DNA from: Cupriavidus yeoncheonensis
GTDB taxonomy: Bacteria; Pseudomonadota; Gammaproteobacteria; Burkholderiales; Burkholderiaceae
DNA: 64,000 nucleotides
Reading direction: 5' to 3'
NCBI RefSeq assembly: GCF_905397275.1
Contig: NZ_CAJPUY010000008.1
Span: 224,492 to 288,491, forward strand
The notes under the pieces are model-generated. The model did no database searches and had not been told where the DNA came from. It saw nothing but the letters and a program-made list of their open reading frames with translations. Positions 53,169-62,003 of this stretch are shown piece by piece. The number at the start of each line of letters is the position of its first letter. Position 1 is the stretch's first letter. The position numbers and the translations under genes were made by a program.

Positions 53169-53894
53169 ATGATTGCCCTCGAAGGCGTATCGAAATGGTA
53201 CGGTCAGTTCAAGGTGCTGGATGCATGCAGCACGCGTGTGGAGAAAGGCGAGGTCGTGGTCATCTGCGGCCCGTCGGGGTCCGGGAAGTCGACGCTGATC
53301 AAGACGGTGAACGGGCTTGAATCGTTCCAGCAGGGCCGGATCAGTGTGGACGGCGTCAGCGTCGGAGATCCGAAGATCAACCTTGCCCGGTTGTGCTCGC
53401 GGGTCGGCATGGTGTTCCAGCATTTCGAGCTGTTCCCGCACCTGAGCATTCTCGACAACCTTTCGCTGGCGCAGGTCAAGGTGCTGAAGCGCGGCAAGGA
53501 CGAGGCCCGTGAGAAGGGCTTGAGGCTGCTGGAGCGCGTCGGGCTGAAGACGCATGCCGCCAAGTTCCCCGCGCAGCTTTCCGGCGGACAGCAACAGCGC
53601 GTTGCCATCGCGCGCGCCTTGTCGATGGATCCTGTCGCCATGCTGTTCGATGAACCCACGTCGGCCCTCGACCCGGAAATGATCAACGAGGTGCTCGACG
53701 TCATGACCGGACTGGCCCGCGAAGGCATGACGATGATCTGCGTCACCCACGAGATGGGGTTCGCGAAGAAGGTCGCCAACCGCGTGATCTTCATGGATGG
53801 CGGCGCCATCGTTGAAGACGCTGGCAAGGAAGCCTTTTTCGGCGACCCGAAGTCGGCCCGTGCAAAGGAATTCCTGGCGAAAATCCTGCACTGA
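53169..53894 (+). CDS. tcyN: ABC transporter ATP-binding protein, amino-acid type
   Basis: 241 residues, polar amino-acid ATPase family. Walker [18 protein letters not shown]-loop [17 protein letters not shown], signature [15 protein letters not shown], Walker [16 protein letters not shown] and the H-loop [15 protein letters not shown] are all intact. ATG at 53169 follows AGGAGA; an upstream ATG at 53148 lacks one. Part of the cystine-type transporter operon. Confidence 0.95.
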   Translation: MIALEGVSKWYGQFKVLDACSTRVEKGEVVVICGPSGSGKSTLIKTVNGLESFQQGRISVDGVSVGDPKINLARLCSRVGMVFQHFELFPHLSILDNLSLAQVKVLKRGKDEAREKGLRLLERVGLKTHAAKFPAQLSGGQQQRVAIARALSMDPVAMLFDEPTSALDPEMINEVLDVMTGLAREGMTMICVTHEMGFAKKVANRVIFMDGGAIVEDAGKEAFFGDPKSARAKEFLAKILH

Positions 53895-53985
53895 TGCAGG
53901 CGCGCTGGCTGGCATGAAGACAGAAGTCGGGGGTAACTCCCCGACGGCACCTGCCTTGCCTGTTACCTCCTCAGAGTCCAAACCC

Positions 53986-55011
53986 ATGAAAATCTCGGAT
54001 CGCATTGCTGATCGCATTGCTTCATTCCCCCGCCTCGATCTGGTTGGCGCGGTCACACCCCTGCAGAAGCTCGATCGCTTGTCCCGCATGCTCGGCCGCG
54101 ATGTCTATATCAAGCGCGATGACACCACGCCGCTCGCCTTTGGCGGAAACAAGCTGCGCAAGCTCGAATTCCTGGCGGCCGATGCCTTGCGCCGCGGTGC
54201 CGATACGCTGGTGACAGCCGGCGCGATTCAGTCGAATCATGTCCGGCAGACCGCCGCCGTCGCAGCCCGTCTCGGACTGCGTTGCCACGCGTTGCTGGAA
54301 AACCCCACCGGCACCGCCGACGTCGACTACCTGCACAGCGGCAACCGCCTGCTGCTCGACCTGTTCGACGCGCACGGTGAACCGGTTGCTACGCTCGACA
54401 ACGCCGATGCGCAGCTGCAATCGCTGGCCGAACGACTGCATGGCGACGGATACAAGCCCTACATCGTTCCGATCGGCGGGTCCAATCCGCTTGGCGCATT
54501 GGGTTATGTGCATGCCGGCCTGGAACTTGCGCAGCAAGCCGAGGCGATGGGCATTTCATTCTCGGCCGTGGTGCTGGCGTCAGGCAGTGCCGGAACCCAC
54601 GGCGGGCTCGCGTTGGCACTCGCCCATGCCATGCCCGATACGCAGGTCATCGGTGTCACCGTTTCGCGAACCGTCGAAGCGCAGGCGCCCAAGGTGACAG
54701 GGCTGATCGACGGAACGGCGGATCTGCTCGACGTCGAAGTGCCGGCTGATCTGCGGGTCGAACTGTGGGACGAATACTTCCTGCCGCGCTATGGCGAACC
54801 TGACCAGGCTGCGCTCGATGCCATCCGCTTGCTCGCCCGCACGGAAGGGGTGCTGCTCGACCCCGTCTATACGGGGAAAGCGATGGCTGGTTTGCTCGAC
54901 GGCGCGAAGCGCAAACGCTTCGATGGCGACGGCCCTCTGCTGTTCCTGCATACCGGCGGCGCACCGGCGCTGTTCGCCTATCGCGACTCGCTCCAGGCGG
55001 CCTCCCGTTAG
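53986..55011 (+). CDS. dcyD: D-cysteine desulfhydrase
   Basis: PLP enzyme that breaks D-cysteine into pyruvate, sulfide and ammonia. 341 residues. The PLP lysine is in [36 protein letters not shown] and [14 protein letters not shown] bind the cofactor phosphate. A close relative is ACC deaminase; the operon context with a cystine-type ABC transporter favours D-cysteine desulfhydrase. ATG at 53986 matches the family N-terminus; the longer frame is read-through from the ATPase gene. Confidence 0.9.
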   Translation: MKISDRIADRIASFPRLDLVGAVTPLQKLDRLSRMLGRDVYIKRDDTTPLAFGGNKLRKLEFLAADALRRGADTLVTAGAIQSNHVRQTAAVAARLGLRCHALLENPTGTADVDYLHSGNRLLLDLFDAHGEPVATLDNADAQLQSLAERLHGDGYKPYIVPIGGSNPLGALGYVHAGLELAQQAEAMGISFSAVVLASGSAGTHGGLALALAHAMPDTQVIGVTVSRTVEAQAPKVTGLIDGTADLLDVEVPADLRVELWDEYFLPRYGEPDQAALDAIRLLARTEGVLLDPVYTGKAMAGLLDGAKRKRFDGDGPLLFLHTGGAPALFAYRDSLQAASR

Positions 55012-55086
55012 CCATCTGCCGGCTTGTCAGATATCCCGGCGGCACACGCAAACGCGGATGCCGCATCGTATTGCCAAGGAGATCCC

Positions 55087-56331
55087 ATGAAGGAAAGCAC
55101 CCAACTCGTTTGTGCCGGCCGCCATCCGGAGCGTTTCGGCGGCGTCGTGAATACCCCGATCTTCCGGGCATCGACCATCCTCGCGGGGTCGATGGCCGAA
55201 TGGGAAGAGATGAAGCGCGCGCGCGCCGCGGAAGAGCCGGGAGCCACGACCTACGGCCGCTATGGCACGCCCACCACGCATGCGTTCGAAGAAGCCATTG
55301 CCGCCCTCGAAGGCGGGTATCGATCGCTGGTGTTTCCTTCGGGCCTTGCCGCGATCAGTACGGCGCTGACTGCCCTGCTGTCGGCAGGCGACCACGTCCT
55401 CGTGAGCGACAGCGCCTATTCGCCGACACGCGCCTTCCTGGAGCGCGTCATGGCGCGCTTCGGCGTCGAAGTCGAGACCTATGATCCGGTTGACGGCAAG
55501 CCGATCGAGTCGATGTTCCGGCCCAATACTCGCGTCGTCTATGTGGAATCGCCGGGTTCCGAGACCCTCGACATCCAGGACATTCCCGCCATCTGCGCAG
55601 CGGCGCACAAGCACGGTGCCTATGTCGTCATGGATAACACCTGGGGGACGCCGCTCTACTTCAAGCCGTTCGCGCATGGCGTCGACGTCTCGATCCAGGC
55701 CGCCACGAAATACATCGTGGGACATTCCGACGCCATGCTCGGCGTGGTGACCTGCAATCGGGACACCTGGCCTCTGGTCAGGCAGACGACGCATGACGTG
55801 GGGCAGACCGCGGGCCCCGATGATATCTACCTGGCCCTGCGCGGCCTGCGTACCCTGGCCGTCAGGTTGCAGCGCCACTGGCAATCCGGCCTGCATGTCG
55901 CCCAATGGCTGGAGCGGCAGCCGCAGGTCGAGGCCGTCCTGCATCCCGCATTGCCATCCCACCCGGGACACGCACTATGGAAGCGCGACTTTACCGGCGC
56001 CTGCGGCCTCTTCTCGGTGGTGCTGCGTACGAACGCGAAGGCGTCGCTCGCGGCCTTCATCGACGCGCTCGAGCATTTCGGCCTGGGTGTTTCCTGGGGT
56101 GGCTATGAAAGCCTCGCGATCCCGTTCACGCCGGGCAAGGGATGCACCGGCTCACGCTGGCCGTACCACGGACAGGCAGTGCGTCTGCATGTGGGGCTGG
56201 AGGACCCGCAGGACCTGATCGACGATCTGCAGCGGGGTCTGCAGGCGCTCTCGATGCATGAGTCCCTGACGGAGAAAACGGACAAAGCGGAAAATGAAGA
56301 CGCGGGCGCCGAGCAAGTCTGCGCGACCTGA
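55087..56331 (+). CDS. metC: cystathionine beta-lyase-type PLP enzyme
   Basis: 414 residues of the Cys/Met-metabolism PLP family. Signature features are TTYGRYGTPTTHAFEEAIAA, FPSGLAAISTALTALLSAGD, VMDNTWGTPLYFKPFAHGVD and the PLP lysine in SIQAATKYIVGHSDAMLGVV. Closest in pattern to MetC-type beta-lyases, which release sulfide or homocysteine. AAGGAG precedes the ATG at 55087, 75 bp after dcyD. In this operon it probably cleaves imported cystine or cystathionine. The C-terminal 25 residues are acidic and Lys-rich, an unusual tail. A perfect GC palindrome at 56366-56381 follows. Confidence 0.9.
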   Translation: MKESTQLVCAGRHPERFGGVVNTPIFRASTILAGSMAEWEEMKRARAAEEPGATTYGRYGTPTTHAFEEAIAALEGGYRSLVFPSGLAAISTALTALLSAGDHVLVSDSAYSPTRAFLERVMARFGVEVETYDPVDGKPIESMFRPNTRVVYVESPGSETLDIQDIPAICAAAHKHGAYVVMDNTWGTPLYFKPFAHGVDVSIQAATKYIVGHSDAMLGVVTCNRDTWPLVRQTTHDVGQTAGPDDIYLALRGLRTLAVRLQRHWQSGLHVAQWLERQPQVEAVLHPALPSHPGHALWKRDFTGACGLFSVVLRTNAKASLAAFIDALEHFGLGVSWGGYESLAIPFTPGKGCTGSRWPYHGQAVRLHVGLEDPQDLIDDLQRGLQALSMHESLTEKTDKAENEDAGAEQVCAT

Positions 56332-56383
56332 GCCACCGCACGTGCATGACAAGGTGGCAGGTCGCAGGCCCGGCCGGGCCTGA

Positions 56384-56815
56384 TCACCCGCGCATGCGCA
56401 GCAGGTCAGTGTAGGAAACCAGCTTGCGTTTCTCCCTGGCAAGCGTCTTTCGTTTTGACGCCGGGCGGGCGGGCTGGCCGCGCTCGAACTTGGCGGCAGC
56501 GCGTTCGTCCTCCCGCGCGAAGGTCCGCTCGGTCTTCGCATTGGCCTTCAGGCGATCGGCTTCCAGCCGCGCGGCAACGCGCTCCTCACGCGCGATATCG
56601 CGCGCGGCCGACATGATTTCGGCCTTCAGCAGCTGGCGCCTCTGCCTGGCAGCGGCACGGGCAGCCTGCAATTGCTCCTTCCTTTGCCGCAGCCACTCTT
56701 TCCGGCTGACCGGCGCAGGCCTGGCCTCCTGCGGCACGCTCAGGCGCAATGCCCTGCTGTTTTCGACTTTCTCGGCCCGCTGCGTGCGCCGCGGGTCCTG
56801 TTTTGCATCACTCAC
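56384..56815 (-). CDS. highly charged coiled-coil hypothetical protein
   Basis: 143 residues with about 40 percent Arg, Lys and Glu and no hydrophobic core. The middle (SRKEWLRQRKEQLQAARAAA onward) should form a long amphipathic helix or coiled coil. No signal peptide. I do not recognise a family. It may bind nucleic acid. It is convergent with metC and stands before the citrate-synthase fusion gene. It could be a lineage-specific gene. Confidence 0.55.
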   Translation of the reverse strand: MSDAKQDPRRTQRAEKVENSRALRLSVPQEARPAPVSRKEWLRQRKEQLQAARAAARQRRQLLKAEIMSAARDIAREERVAARLEADRLKANAKTERTFAREDERAAAKFERGQPARPASKRKTLAREKRKLVSYTDLLRMRG

Positions 56816-56942
56816 GCTGCGTCATTCTCCAAACAGCAAATAAGTGCCGCCCATGTATCACCATGATTGCCATGAGCTTGTCTCGCCAACCTTACCATAG
56901 GGCTCTGTCGCGCGCCCGGGTGACGGCGGCCGGACTCCGGCC

Positions 56943-58085
56943 TTATTCCCGCCCAGGCGCCACCCCGACGTAGCGCCCCCGCGGACGGATGACCTGCCCG
57001 ACGGTCAACTGCTCCAGGCTGTGCGCAAGCAGCCCCACACTGCGCGCCGTCGCAAACATGCCGAATGCGGCATCCTCCGGCAGTCCGTAGTGCGTCACCA
57101 GGGCCGCCAGCGCCACGTCGATGTTCGGCTGCAGGCCGGTCAGGCGCGTCGCCTTTTCGATAAAGCGCGCGATCACCGGCGGTGGTTCGAACAAATTCAG
57201 GAGCGCCTTCGCACGGGGGTCGCCTTCGGGATAAAGGTGATGGCCGAAGCCGGCAAGCGGCAGGCCGGTCGACAGGTGATGGGCGATGACCTCGTCCTCG
57301 CCTTGCCGCTCCAGTTCGCTGAACAGCGCCTTCACTCGTCCCGACGCATCGCCGTGCAAGGGGCCGGACAGCGTGGTCAGGCCGGACAGAAGGCAGGCCG
57401 GCAGCGAGGCGCCGGTGGACGCGGCGATGCGCGCGGCAAACGCGGAACTCGTCAGCTCGTGGTCGGCCAGCAGGACCATGGCGGTCCGCAGCAGTTCGGC
57501 CACCGGCGCCGGCTGTCCCCAACCCTGCGCGAGCCGGATATGCAGCGGCGGCTGCCCCGGCTGCGCGCCGAATGCGTTGGCAAGCTGCCCCACCAGGCTC
57601 TGGCACTCGCCATGCAGCACGCGCGTCATGCGGCCGTGCGTGGAATGGCCCGTGGCAGCCAGTTCAGCCAGGGTCTTGAACGCCACCACGCGTCCGGGCC
57701 GTGCGACCCGCGCCGACGATGAAAAATCCGCCAGCCGGTCCGCGTCCCACAGCAGATGCGCGGCCTCCTCCAGCGTGGCCGATCCGGCCAGCGCCACCGC
57801 ATCCTGGCCGCGGTAATACAGCCGTTCCCGCACGAAGGTGGAGATGGCCGTCGGAATGCTGGGCTCCGAGCCGAACAGCGTGTTGGTTGCCAAGGTCTCG
57901 TGCTTGCGGCCGGCCTGCTTGCGCCTGGCCAGTGTCGCCACGTCTTCGGCGCGGTACAGGCTGCGGCGCGTATCGGCCGGATCGGACATGACCTCGATCT
58001 TGCCGCGGCTGACATAGGCATACACGGTCTGCGGCCGCACCCCCAGGCGCGTGCACGCCTCGTCCATCGATATCCAGGCGCCCAT
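56943..58085 (-). CDS. helix-turn-helix / citrate synthase fusion protein
   Basis: 380 residues. Residues 1-65 form a MerR/excisionase-like helix-turn-helix (WISMDEACTRLGVRPQTVYA, RRSLYRAEDVATLARRKQAG). Residues about 80-380 are a citrate synthase domain of the short bacterial type. The three catalytic residues are in place: His in LSGPLHGDASGRV, His in LAGFGHHLYPEGDPRAK and Asp in QPNIDVALAAL; IRPRGRYVG supplies the citrate-binding arginine. Either an enzyme that carries a DNA-binding domain or a regulator that senses acyl-CoA or oxaloacetate. Divergent from the hydroxyacid dehydrogenase operon across a dyad at 58109-58131. Confidence 0.9.
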   Translation of the reverse strand: MGAWISMDEACTRLGVRPQTVYAYVSRGKIEVMSDPADTRRSLYRAEDVATLARRKQAGRKHETLATNTLFGSEPSIPTAISTFVRERLYYRGQDAVALAGSATLEEAAHLLWDADRLADFSSSARVARPGRVVAFKTLAELAATGHSTHGRMTRVLHGECQSLVGQLANAFGAQPGQPPLHIRLAQGWGQPAPVAELLRTAMVLLADHELTSSAFAARIAASTGASLPACLLSGLTTLSGPLHGDASGRVKALFSELERQGEDEVIAHHLSTGLPLAGFGHHLYPEGDPRAKALLNLFEPPPVIARFIEKATRLTGLQPNIDVALAALVTHYGLPEDAAFGMFATARSVGLLAHSLEQLTVGQVIRPRGRYVGVAPGRE

Positions 58086-58108
58086 CGATCACTCGCTCGA
58101 ACTGATTT

Positions 58109-58131
58109 ATATTGATTTTATATATCAATAT
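58109..58131. promoter_or_regulatory. AT-rich perfect dyad between divergent genes, putative operator
   Basis: ATATTGAT (58109-58116) and ATCAATAT (58124-58131) flank a 7-nt AT spacer, within a 108-bp divergent intergenic region that is sharply AT-rich against its surroundings. A natural site for the helix-turn-helix/citrate synthase protein or another regulator. Confidence 0.6.
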
Positions 58132-58193
58132 TGCGTACTCAATCAACTATTGCCTACGATGTCCCTACTCTTCCAAGCCTCAAGACACCGCAC

Positions 58194-59147
58194 ATGAAGC
58201 CGCAGATCCTGCAACTGAACCCGATCCTGATCCCCGCCACCAATGAAAAGCTTGCCGCCCGCTACGAGGTCCACAAGTACTTCGAGATTCAAGACCAGGC
58301 CGCATGGCTGCGCGAGCATGGCTCGTCCATCGAGGCCGTCATCACCGGCGGCCACACCGGGGTTTCACGCGCGATGCTGGAGCAGTTGCCGGCGCTGAAG
58401 GTAGTGGCCGTCAACGGCGTGGGCACCGACGCGGTGGACCTGGCCTATTGCCGCGAGCGCGGCCTGCCCGTCACCGCCACGCTCGGCGCGCTGACCGAGG
58501 ATGTGGCCGACCTGGCCATCGGCCTGCTGATCGCGGCCTGCCGCAACCTCTGCGCGGGCGACCGCTTTGTCCGCGACGGCCAGTGGGAACTTCACCCGTC
58601 CCCGTCCGCCATTCCGCTGGCGCGCCGGTTCAGCGGCATGCGCGTCGGTATCGTCGGCATGGGCCGCGTGGGCCGCGCCGTTGCCACGCGTGCGGCCGCG
58701 TTCGGTTGTCCGATCCGCTATACGGACCTGCGCGCCATGGACGACGTGCCTCATGCATTCGTGGCCGACCTGCTGGAACTGGCGCGCGAGAGCGACGCGC
58801 TGGTGCTGTGCGCGGCAGCCGACAAGGCCGAGGGCCTCATCGATGCAGCGGTGCTGGATGCGCTCGGCCCGCATGGCTACCTGGTCAACGTGGCACGCGG
58901 CCGGCTGGTCAACGAGACCGACCTCGCGCGGGCCATCGAAGCGGGCCGCATCGCTGGTGCCGGGCTCGACGTCTTCGTCGATGAACCGCGCGTGCCGTTG
59001 GCGCTGCGCCAGTCGGACCGCACCACGCTGCAGGCCCACCGCGCCAGCGCCACATGGGAAACGCGCGGCGCCATGGCGCAGATGGTGCTGGACAGCGTGG
59101 CGCAGGCGCTGGCTGGCGAGCGCCCTGCCATGAGCCTGACAACCTGA
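58194..59147 (+). CDS. D-2-hydroxyacid dehydrogenase (NAD(P)-dependent, glyoxylate/hydroxypyruvate reductase-like)
   Basis: 317 residues. Rossmann motif VGIVGMGRVGRAVATRAAAF; catalytic arginine in NVARGRLVNETDLARAI, glutamate in LDVFVDEPRVP and histidine in LQAHRASATWETRGAM. This pattern matches the hydroxypyruvate/glyoxylate reductase branch. ATG at 58194 opens MKPQILQLNP; the longer frame starts within the promoter dyad. First gene of an operon with an SDR and a Bug receptor, so it probably acts on an imported hydroxy- or keto-acid. Confidence 0.92.
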   Translation: MKPQILQLNPILIPATNEKLAARYEVHKYFEIQDQAAWLREHGSSIEAVITGGHTGVSRAMLEQLPALKVVAVNGVGTDAVDLAYCRERGLPVTATLGALTEDVADLAIGLLIAACRNLCAGDRFVRDGQWELHPSPSAIPLARRFSGMRVGIVGMGRVGRAVATRAAAFGCPIRYTDLRAMDDVPHAFVADLLELARESDALVLCAAADKAEGLIDAAVLDALGPHGYLVNVARGRLVNETDLARAIEAGRIAGAGLDVFVDEPRVPLALRQSDRTTLQAHRASATWETRGAMAQMVLDSVAQALAGERPAMSLTT

Positions 59148-59195
59148 GCCGACGTGCCCTGCACCACCGGCAGACAATATCCATTGGAGACCAAC

Positions 59196-59954
59196 TTGAC
59201 CGCATCCCGAAAGATCGCCCTGGTAACCGGTGCCGGCAGCGGCGTAGGCCGCCGCACCGCGCTCGCGCTGCTTGAAGACGGCTGGACCGTCGTGCTGGCC
59301 GGCCGGCGTGCCGATCCGCTGCAGGCACTGGCAGCCGAAGCCGCCGCACGCGGGCAGGCCGCGATGGCCGTGCCCGCCGACGTGACCGATCCCGCCAGCG
59401 TGCAGGCACTGTTCGATACGATCGAGCGCGAGTTCGGCCGGCTGGACCTGCTGTTCAACAACGCCGGCGTCAACGCGCCCGCCGTGCCGATGGACGAACT
59501 GCCGCTGGATAAGTGGTTCGCCGTCATCAACACCAATGTCACCGGCGTGTTCCTGTGCGCCCGTGCGGCGTTCGCGCTGATGCGCCGCCAGTCGCCGCAG
59601 GGCGGTCGCATCATCAACAACGGCTCGATCTCCGCGCACACGCCGCGCCCGTTCACCGCGCCCTACACGGCCAGCAAGCATGCTGTCACGGGACTGACCA
59701 AGGCGCTGGCGCTCGATGGCCGCGCCTTCAACATCGCCGCTGGCCAGGTGGACATCGGCAATGCGCTGACCGAGCTGTCCGAGCGCATGACGCGCGGCGT
59801 GCTGCAGGCCAACGGCACGGTCGCGCCGGAACCGATGATGGACGCGAGCCACGTTGCCAATGCCGTGCGCCACATGGCATCGCTGCCGCTGGACACCAAC
59901 GTCCTGAACATGACCGTCATGGCCAGCGCCATGCCGTTCGTCGGCCGCGGCTGA
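59196..59954 (+). CDS. short-chain dehydrogenase/reductase
   Basis: 252 residues, classical SDR. NAD(P)-binding [26 protein letters not shown], serine of the catalytic set in [13 protein letters not shown], and YTASKHA with the catalytic Tyr and Lys. TTG at 59196 follows TTGGAGA and gives the natural N-terminus [13 protein letters not shown]. It lies 48 bp after the hydroxyacid dehydrogenase gene and before a Bug receptor. The substrate is unknown. Confidence 0.92.
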   Translation: MTASRKIALVTGAGSGVGRRTALALLEDGWTVVLAGRRADPLQALAAEAAARGQAAMAVPADVTDPASVQALFDTIEREFGRLDLLFNNAGVNAPAVPMDELPLDKWFAVINTNVTGVFLCARAAFALMRRQSPQGGRIINNGSISAHTPRPFTAPYTASKHAVTGLTKALALDGRAFNIAAGQVDIGNALTELSERMTRGVLQANGTVAPEPMMDASHVANAVRHMASLPLDTNVLNMTVMASAMPFVGRG

Positions 59955-60042
59955 CCTCGACGACCACGTTCCCACGGCCTCGCATCCGTGGGACGCCACC
60001 AGAGTTGACTGAAGTTGACCAGCATCCAGACGGAGACACCCC

Positions 60043-61035
60043 ATGCGATTCACCCCCGGCAGACTCGCCACCCTGATCGGCCCGATGGCCGGTTGCGCCG
60101 CCATGATGATGGCGCCCGCCGTGGCCTGTGCCCAAGGCAACTATCCAGCGCGTCCGGTCACCATCATCGTCCCGGCACCGGCCGGCGGCGGCATTGACCT
60201 GATCGCCCGCGTCGTCGGCGAGAAGCTGTCGGTCAAGCTCGGCCAGCCGTTCATCGTCGAGAACCGCCCCGGCGCATCCAACAACCTGGGCACCGCGTTG
60301 CTGGCCAACGCCAAGCCCGATGGCTATACGATCGGCATCGTCGGCGGCAGCCACAACATCAACAAGTTCCTGTTCAAGAACCTGGGCTGGGACCCCGAGA
60401 AAAGCTTCGAGCCGATCGTCTACACGCACGAGATCCCGCTGGTGTTCGCGGCCTACCCCAAGCTGCCGGCGAAGACGGTGCCCGAACTGGTGAGCTGGAT
60501 GAAGGCCAATCCGGCCGAAGCAAAGGTGGCCACGTCCGGTCGCGGCAGCGCGCAGGAGATGGCCGCCGAGATGTTCCGCATGGTCAGCGGTGCGCCGGTG
60601 CTGCTGGTGCCGTACAAGGGCTCGTCCGCAGCGCATCCTGACCTCATTGCTGGCCGCACCGCCCTCTACATCGACACTATCAGCGCCATCCAGGAGCAGG
60701 TGAAATCGGGCAATGTGCGGGCCCTCGCCGTGTCCACGCGCAAGCGTTCCAAGGCGCTGCCTAATGTCCCCACCGCCGAAGAGCAAGGGCTCAAGGGCTA
60801 TGACGCCAGCACCAACGGCGGCTTCCTCGCGCCGGCGGGCACGCCCAGGGCGATCGTCGCCAAGCTCAACACCGAGATCAACGCCGCGCTGAAACTGCCG
60901 GAGGTCCGCACCAAGCTGGAAGCGGCCGGTATCGAAGTACAAGGCGGCACGCCGCAGGAGTACGCGGCGTTGATCAGATCGGACCTCGCGAAGTGGGGAA
61001 AGGTGGTCAAGGAGGCGGGAATTCAGCCGGAGTAG
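60043..61035 (+). CDS. Bug-family (TctC-like) periplasmic solute receptor
   Basis: 330 residues with signal peptide (PMAGCAAMMMAPAVACAQG) and mature start NYPARPVTIIVPAPAGGGID. VENRPGASNNLGTALLANAK, GRGSAQEMAAEMFRMVSG and VPYKGSSAAHPDLIAG are family features. It closes the dehydrogenase operon and should capture its carboxylate substrate. No TctA/TctB gene is nearby. Confidence 0.93.
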   Translation: MRFTPGRLATLIGPMAGCAAMMMAPAVACAQGNYPARPVTIIVPAPAGGGIDLIARVVGEKLSVKLGQPFIVENRPGASNNLGTALLANAKPDGYTIGIVGGSHNINKFLFKNLGWDPEKSFEPIVYTHEIPLVFAAYPKLPAKTVPELVSWMKANPAEAKVATSGRGSAQEMAAEMFRMVSGAPVLLVPYKGSSAAHPDLIAGRTALYIDTISAIQEQVKSGNVRALAVSTRKRSKALPNVPTAEEQGLKGYDASTNGGFLAPAGTPRAIVAKLNTEINAALKLPEVRTKLEAAGIEVQGGTPQEYAALIRSDLAKWGKVVKEAGIQPE

Positions 61036-61115
61036 TGGCCAGCCGGAACAGTGGCGTTCGGTCCCGGAGTGGCGACGCGATTGGCCGTTCGACGCTAGGA
61101 CAGTCAGCGTGTCGC

Positions 61116-61790
61116 TCAGGCCGAAGAAAGGCGCATCGAGACCCGGGGATATGCGGCTTCCAGGCGACGGGCGATATCGGCCGCGGGCACGCACGGCCTG
61201 CCTGCCGTGCCGCGCGGCTGCAACGCCCAATGACGGACGCCGCGCGCCGCCAGCGTACCGACGAGACTGGCCAGTTCGGCTTCGCAGAACAGCGCCGGGT
61301 CCCACGTCGTGCGGCATTCGTAGTCCACGCCGCTCGCCACGACAAGATCCAGCGACGCCATCACGCGGGAGCCGCTGCCGGGCGTGCCGGTGATCGCATC
61401 GTAGCGATGTGCCGGTCCTTTGATGTCCAGGCCAATCCAGTCCACCAGCGGCAGCACTGACGCCAGCCGCTCAGGGTACATGCCCGCGGTGTGCAGGGCC
61501 ACCTGGAATCCCATTGCACGGACTTCACACACCGCGTCCGGCAGCGATGCCTGCAGCGTGGGTTCTCCGCCGGAGAACACCACGCCGTCCAGCAGTCCAC
61601 GCCGGCTCGCCAGGAAATCGAGCACCCGACTCCATGGCAGAGGGTCCGGCCCGCGCGGCGGAATCAGGTGGGTGTTGTGACAGTAGCCGCAGCGCCACGG
61701 GCACCCCTGACAGAACACCACCGCGGCAAGCCGGCCGGGAAAGTCGATGCTGGTCAGTGGCGTCAGACCGCCGATGCGCAGGCTACCCAT
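61116..61790 (-). CDS. nrdG: anaerobic ribonucleotide reductase-activating protein (radical SAM)
   Basis: 224 residues. Generates the glycyl radical on the anaerobic reductase with S-adenosylmethionine. The cluster motif CxxxCxxC is CPWRCGYC inside VVFCQGCPWRCGYCHN, and GVVFSGGEPTLQ is the SAM-binding GGE motif. It is longer than the about 155-residue enteric NrdG and resembles the NrdG2-type found in beta- and gammaproteobacteria. ATG at 61790 lies 4 nt after the stop codon of the glycyl-radical peptide; an earlier TTG at 61820 would overlap it. Third gene of the nrd operon. Confidence 0.93.
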   Translation of the reverse strand: MGSLRIGGLTPLTSIDFPGRLAAVVFCQGCPWRCGYCHNTHLIPPRGPDPLPWSRVLDFLASRRGLLDGVVFSGGEPTLQASLPDAVCEVRAMGFQVALHTAGMYPERLASVLPLVDWIGLDIKGPAHRYDAITGTPGSGSRVMASLDLVVASGVDYECRTTWDPALFCEAELASLVGTLAARGVRHWALQPRGTAGRPCVPAADIARRLEAAYPRVSMRLSSA

Positions 61791-61794
61791 GGCA

Positions 61795-61974
61795 TCAGGC
61801 CGGGCAGCGCTGCTCGGCAAAGAAGCGGCGCTCGGCGTGCTCGCCCCTCTTGCCGGTGTTGAAGCTGGCCACGGGACGGTGATAACCCATCACGCGCGTC
61901 CAGACTTCACAGCGCTGGCGTTCATGTTCCTCGAGTTCGACGGTGGCTTCCAGGCGTTCGGGTTGGCTGATCAT
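61795..61974 (-). CDS. separate C-terminal glycyl-radical peptide of NrdD (59 aa)
   Basis: A 59-residue protein containing CEVWTRVMGYHRPVASFNTG followed by KRGEHAERRFF. This is the C-terminal glycyl-radical segment of class III reductases (pattern RVxGYxRPVxxxNxGK), with the radical glycine at residue 30. It is encoded apart from the main catalytic chain, whose gene ends 29 bp upstream. AAGGAGAA lies 6 nt before the ATG, and nrdG starts 4 nt after the stop codon. It must associate with the large subunit to give an active enzyme. Split forms are, as far as I recall, known in some betaproteobacteria. Confidence 0.88.
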   Translation of the reverse strand: MISQPERLEATVELEEHERQRCEVWTRVMGYHRPVASFNTGKRGEHAERRFFAEQRCPA

Positions 61975-62003
61975 GGTGGTTCTCCTTGCTGGGGTTGGAA
62001 AGT

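Noticed and set aside
52383..54089. Minus-strand open frame of 568 codons
   Set aside because: Antisense to the ABC permease and ATPase genes, whose motifs are complete.
58365..60140. Minus-strand open frame of 591 codons
   Set aside because: Antisense to the dehydrogenase, SDR and Bug genes, with shadow composition.
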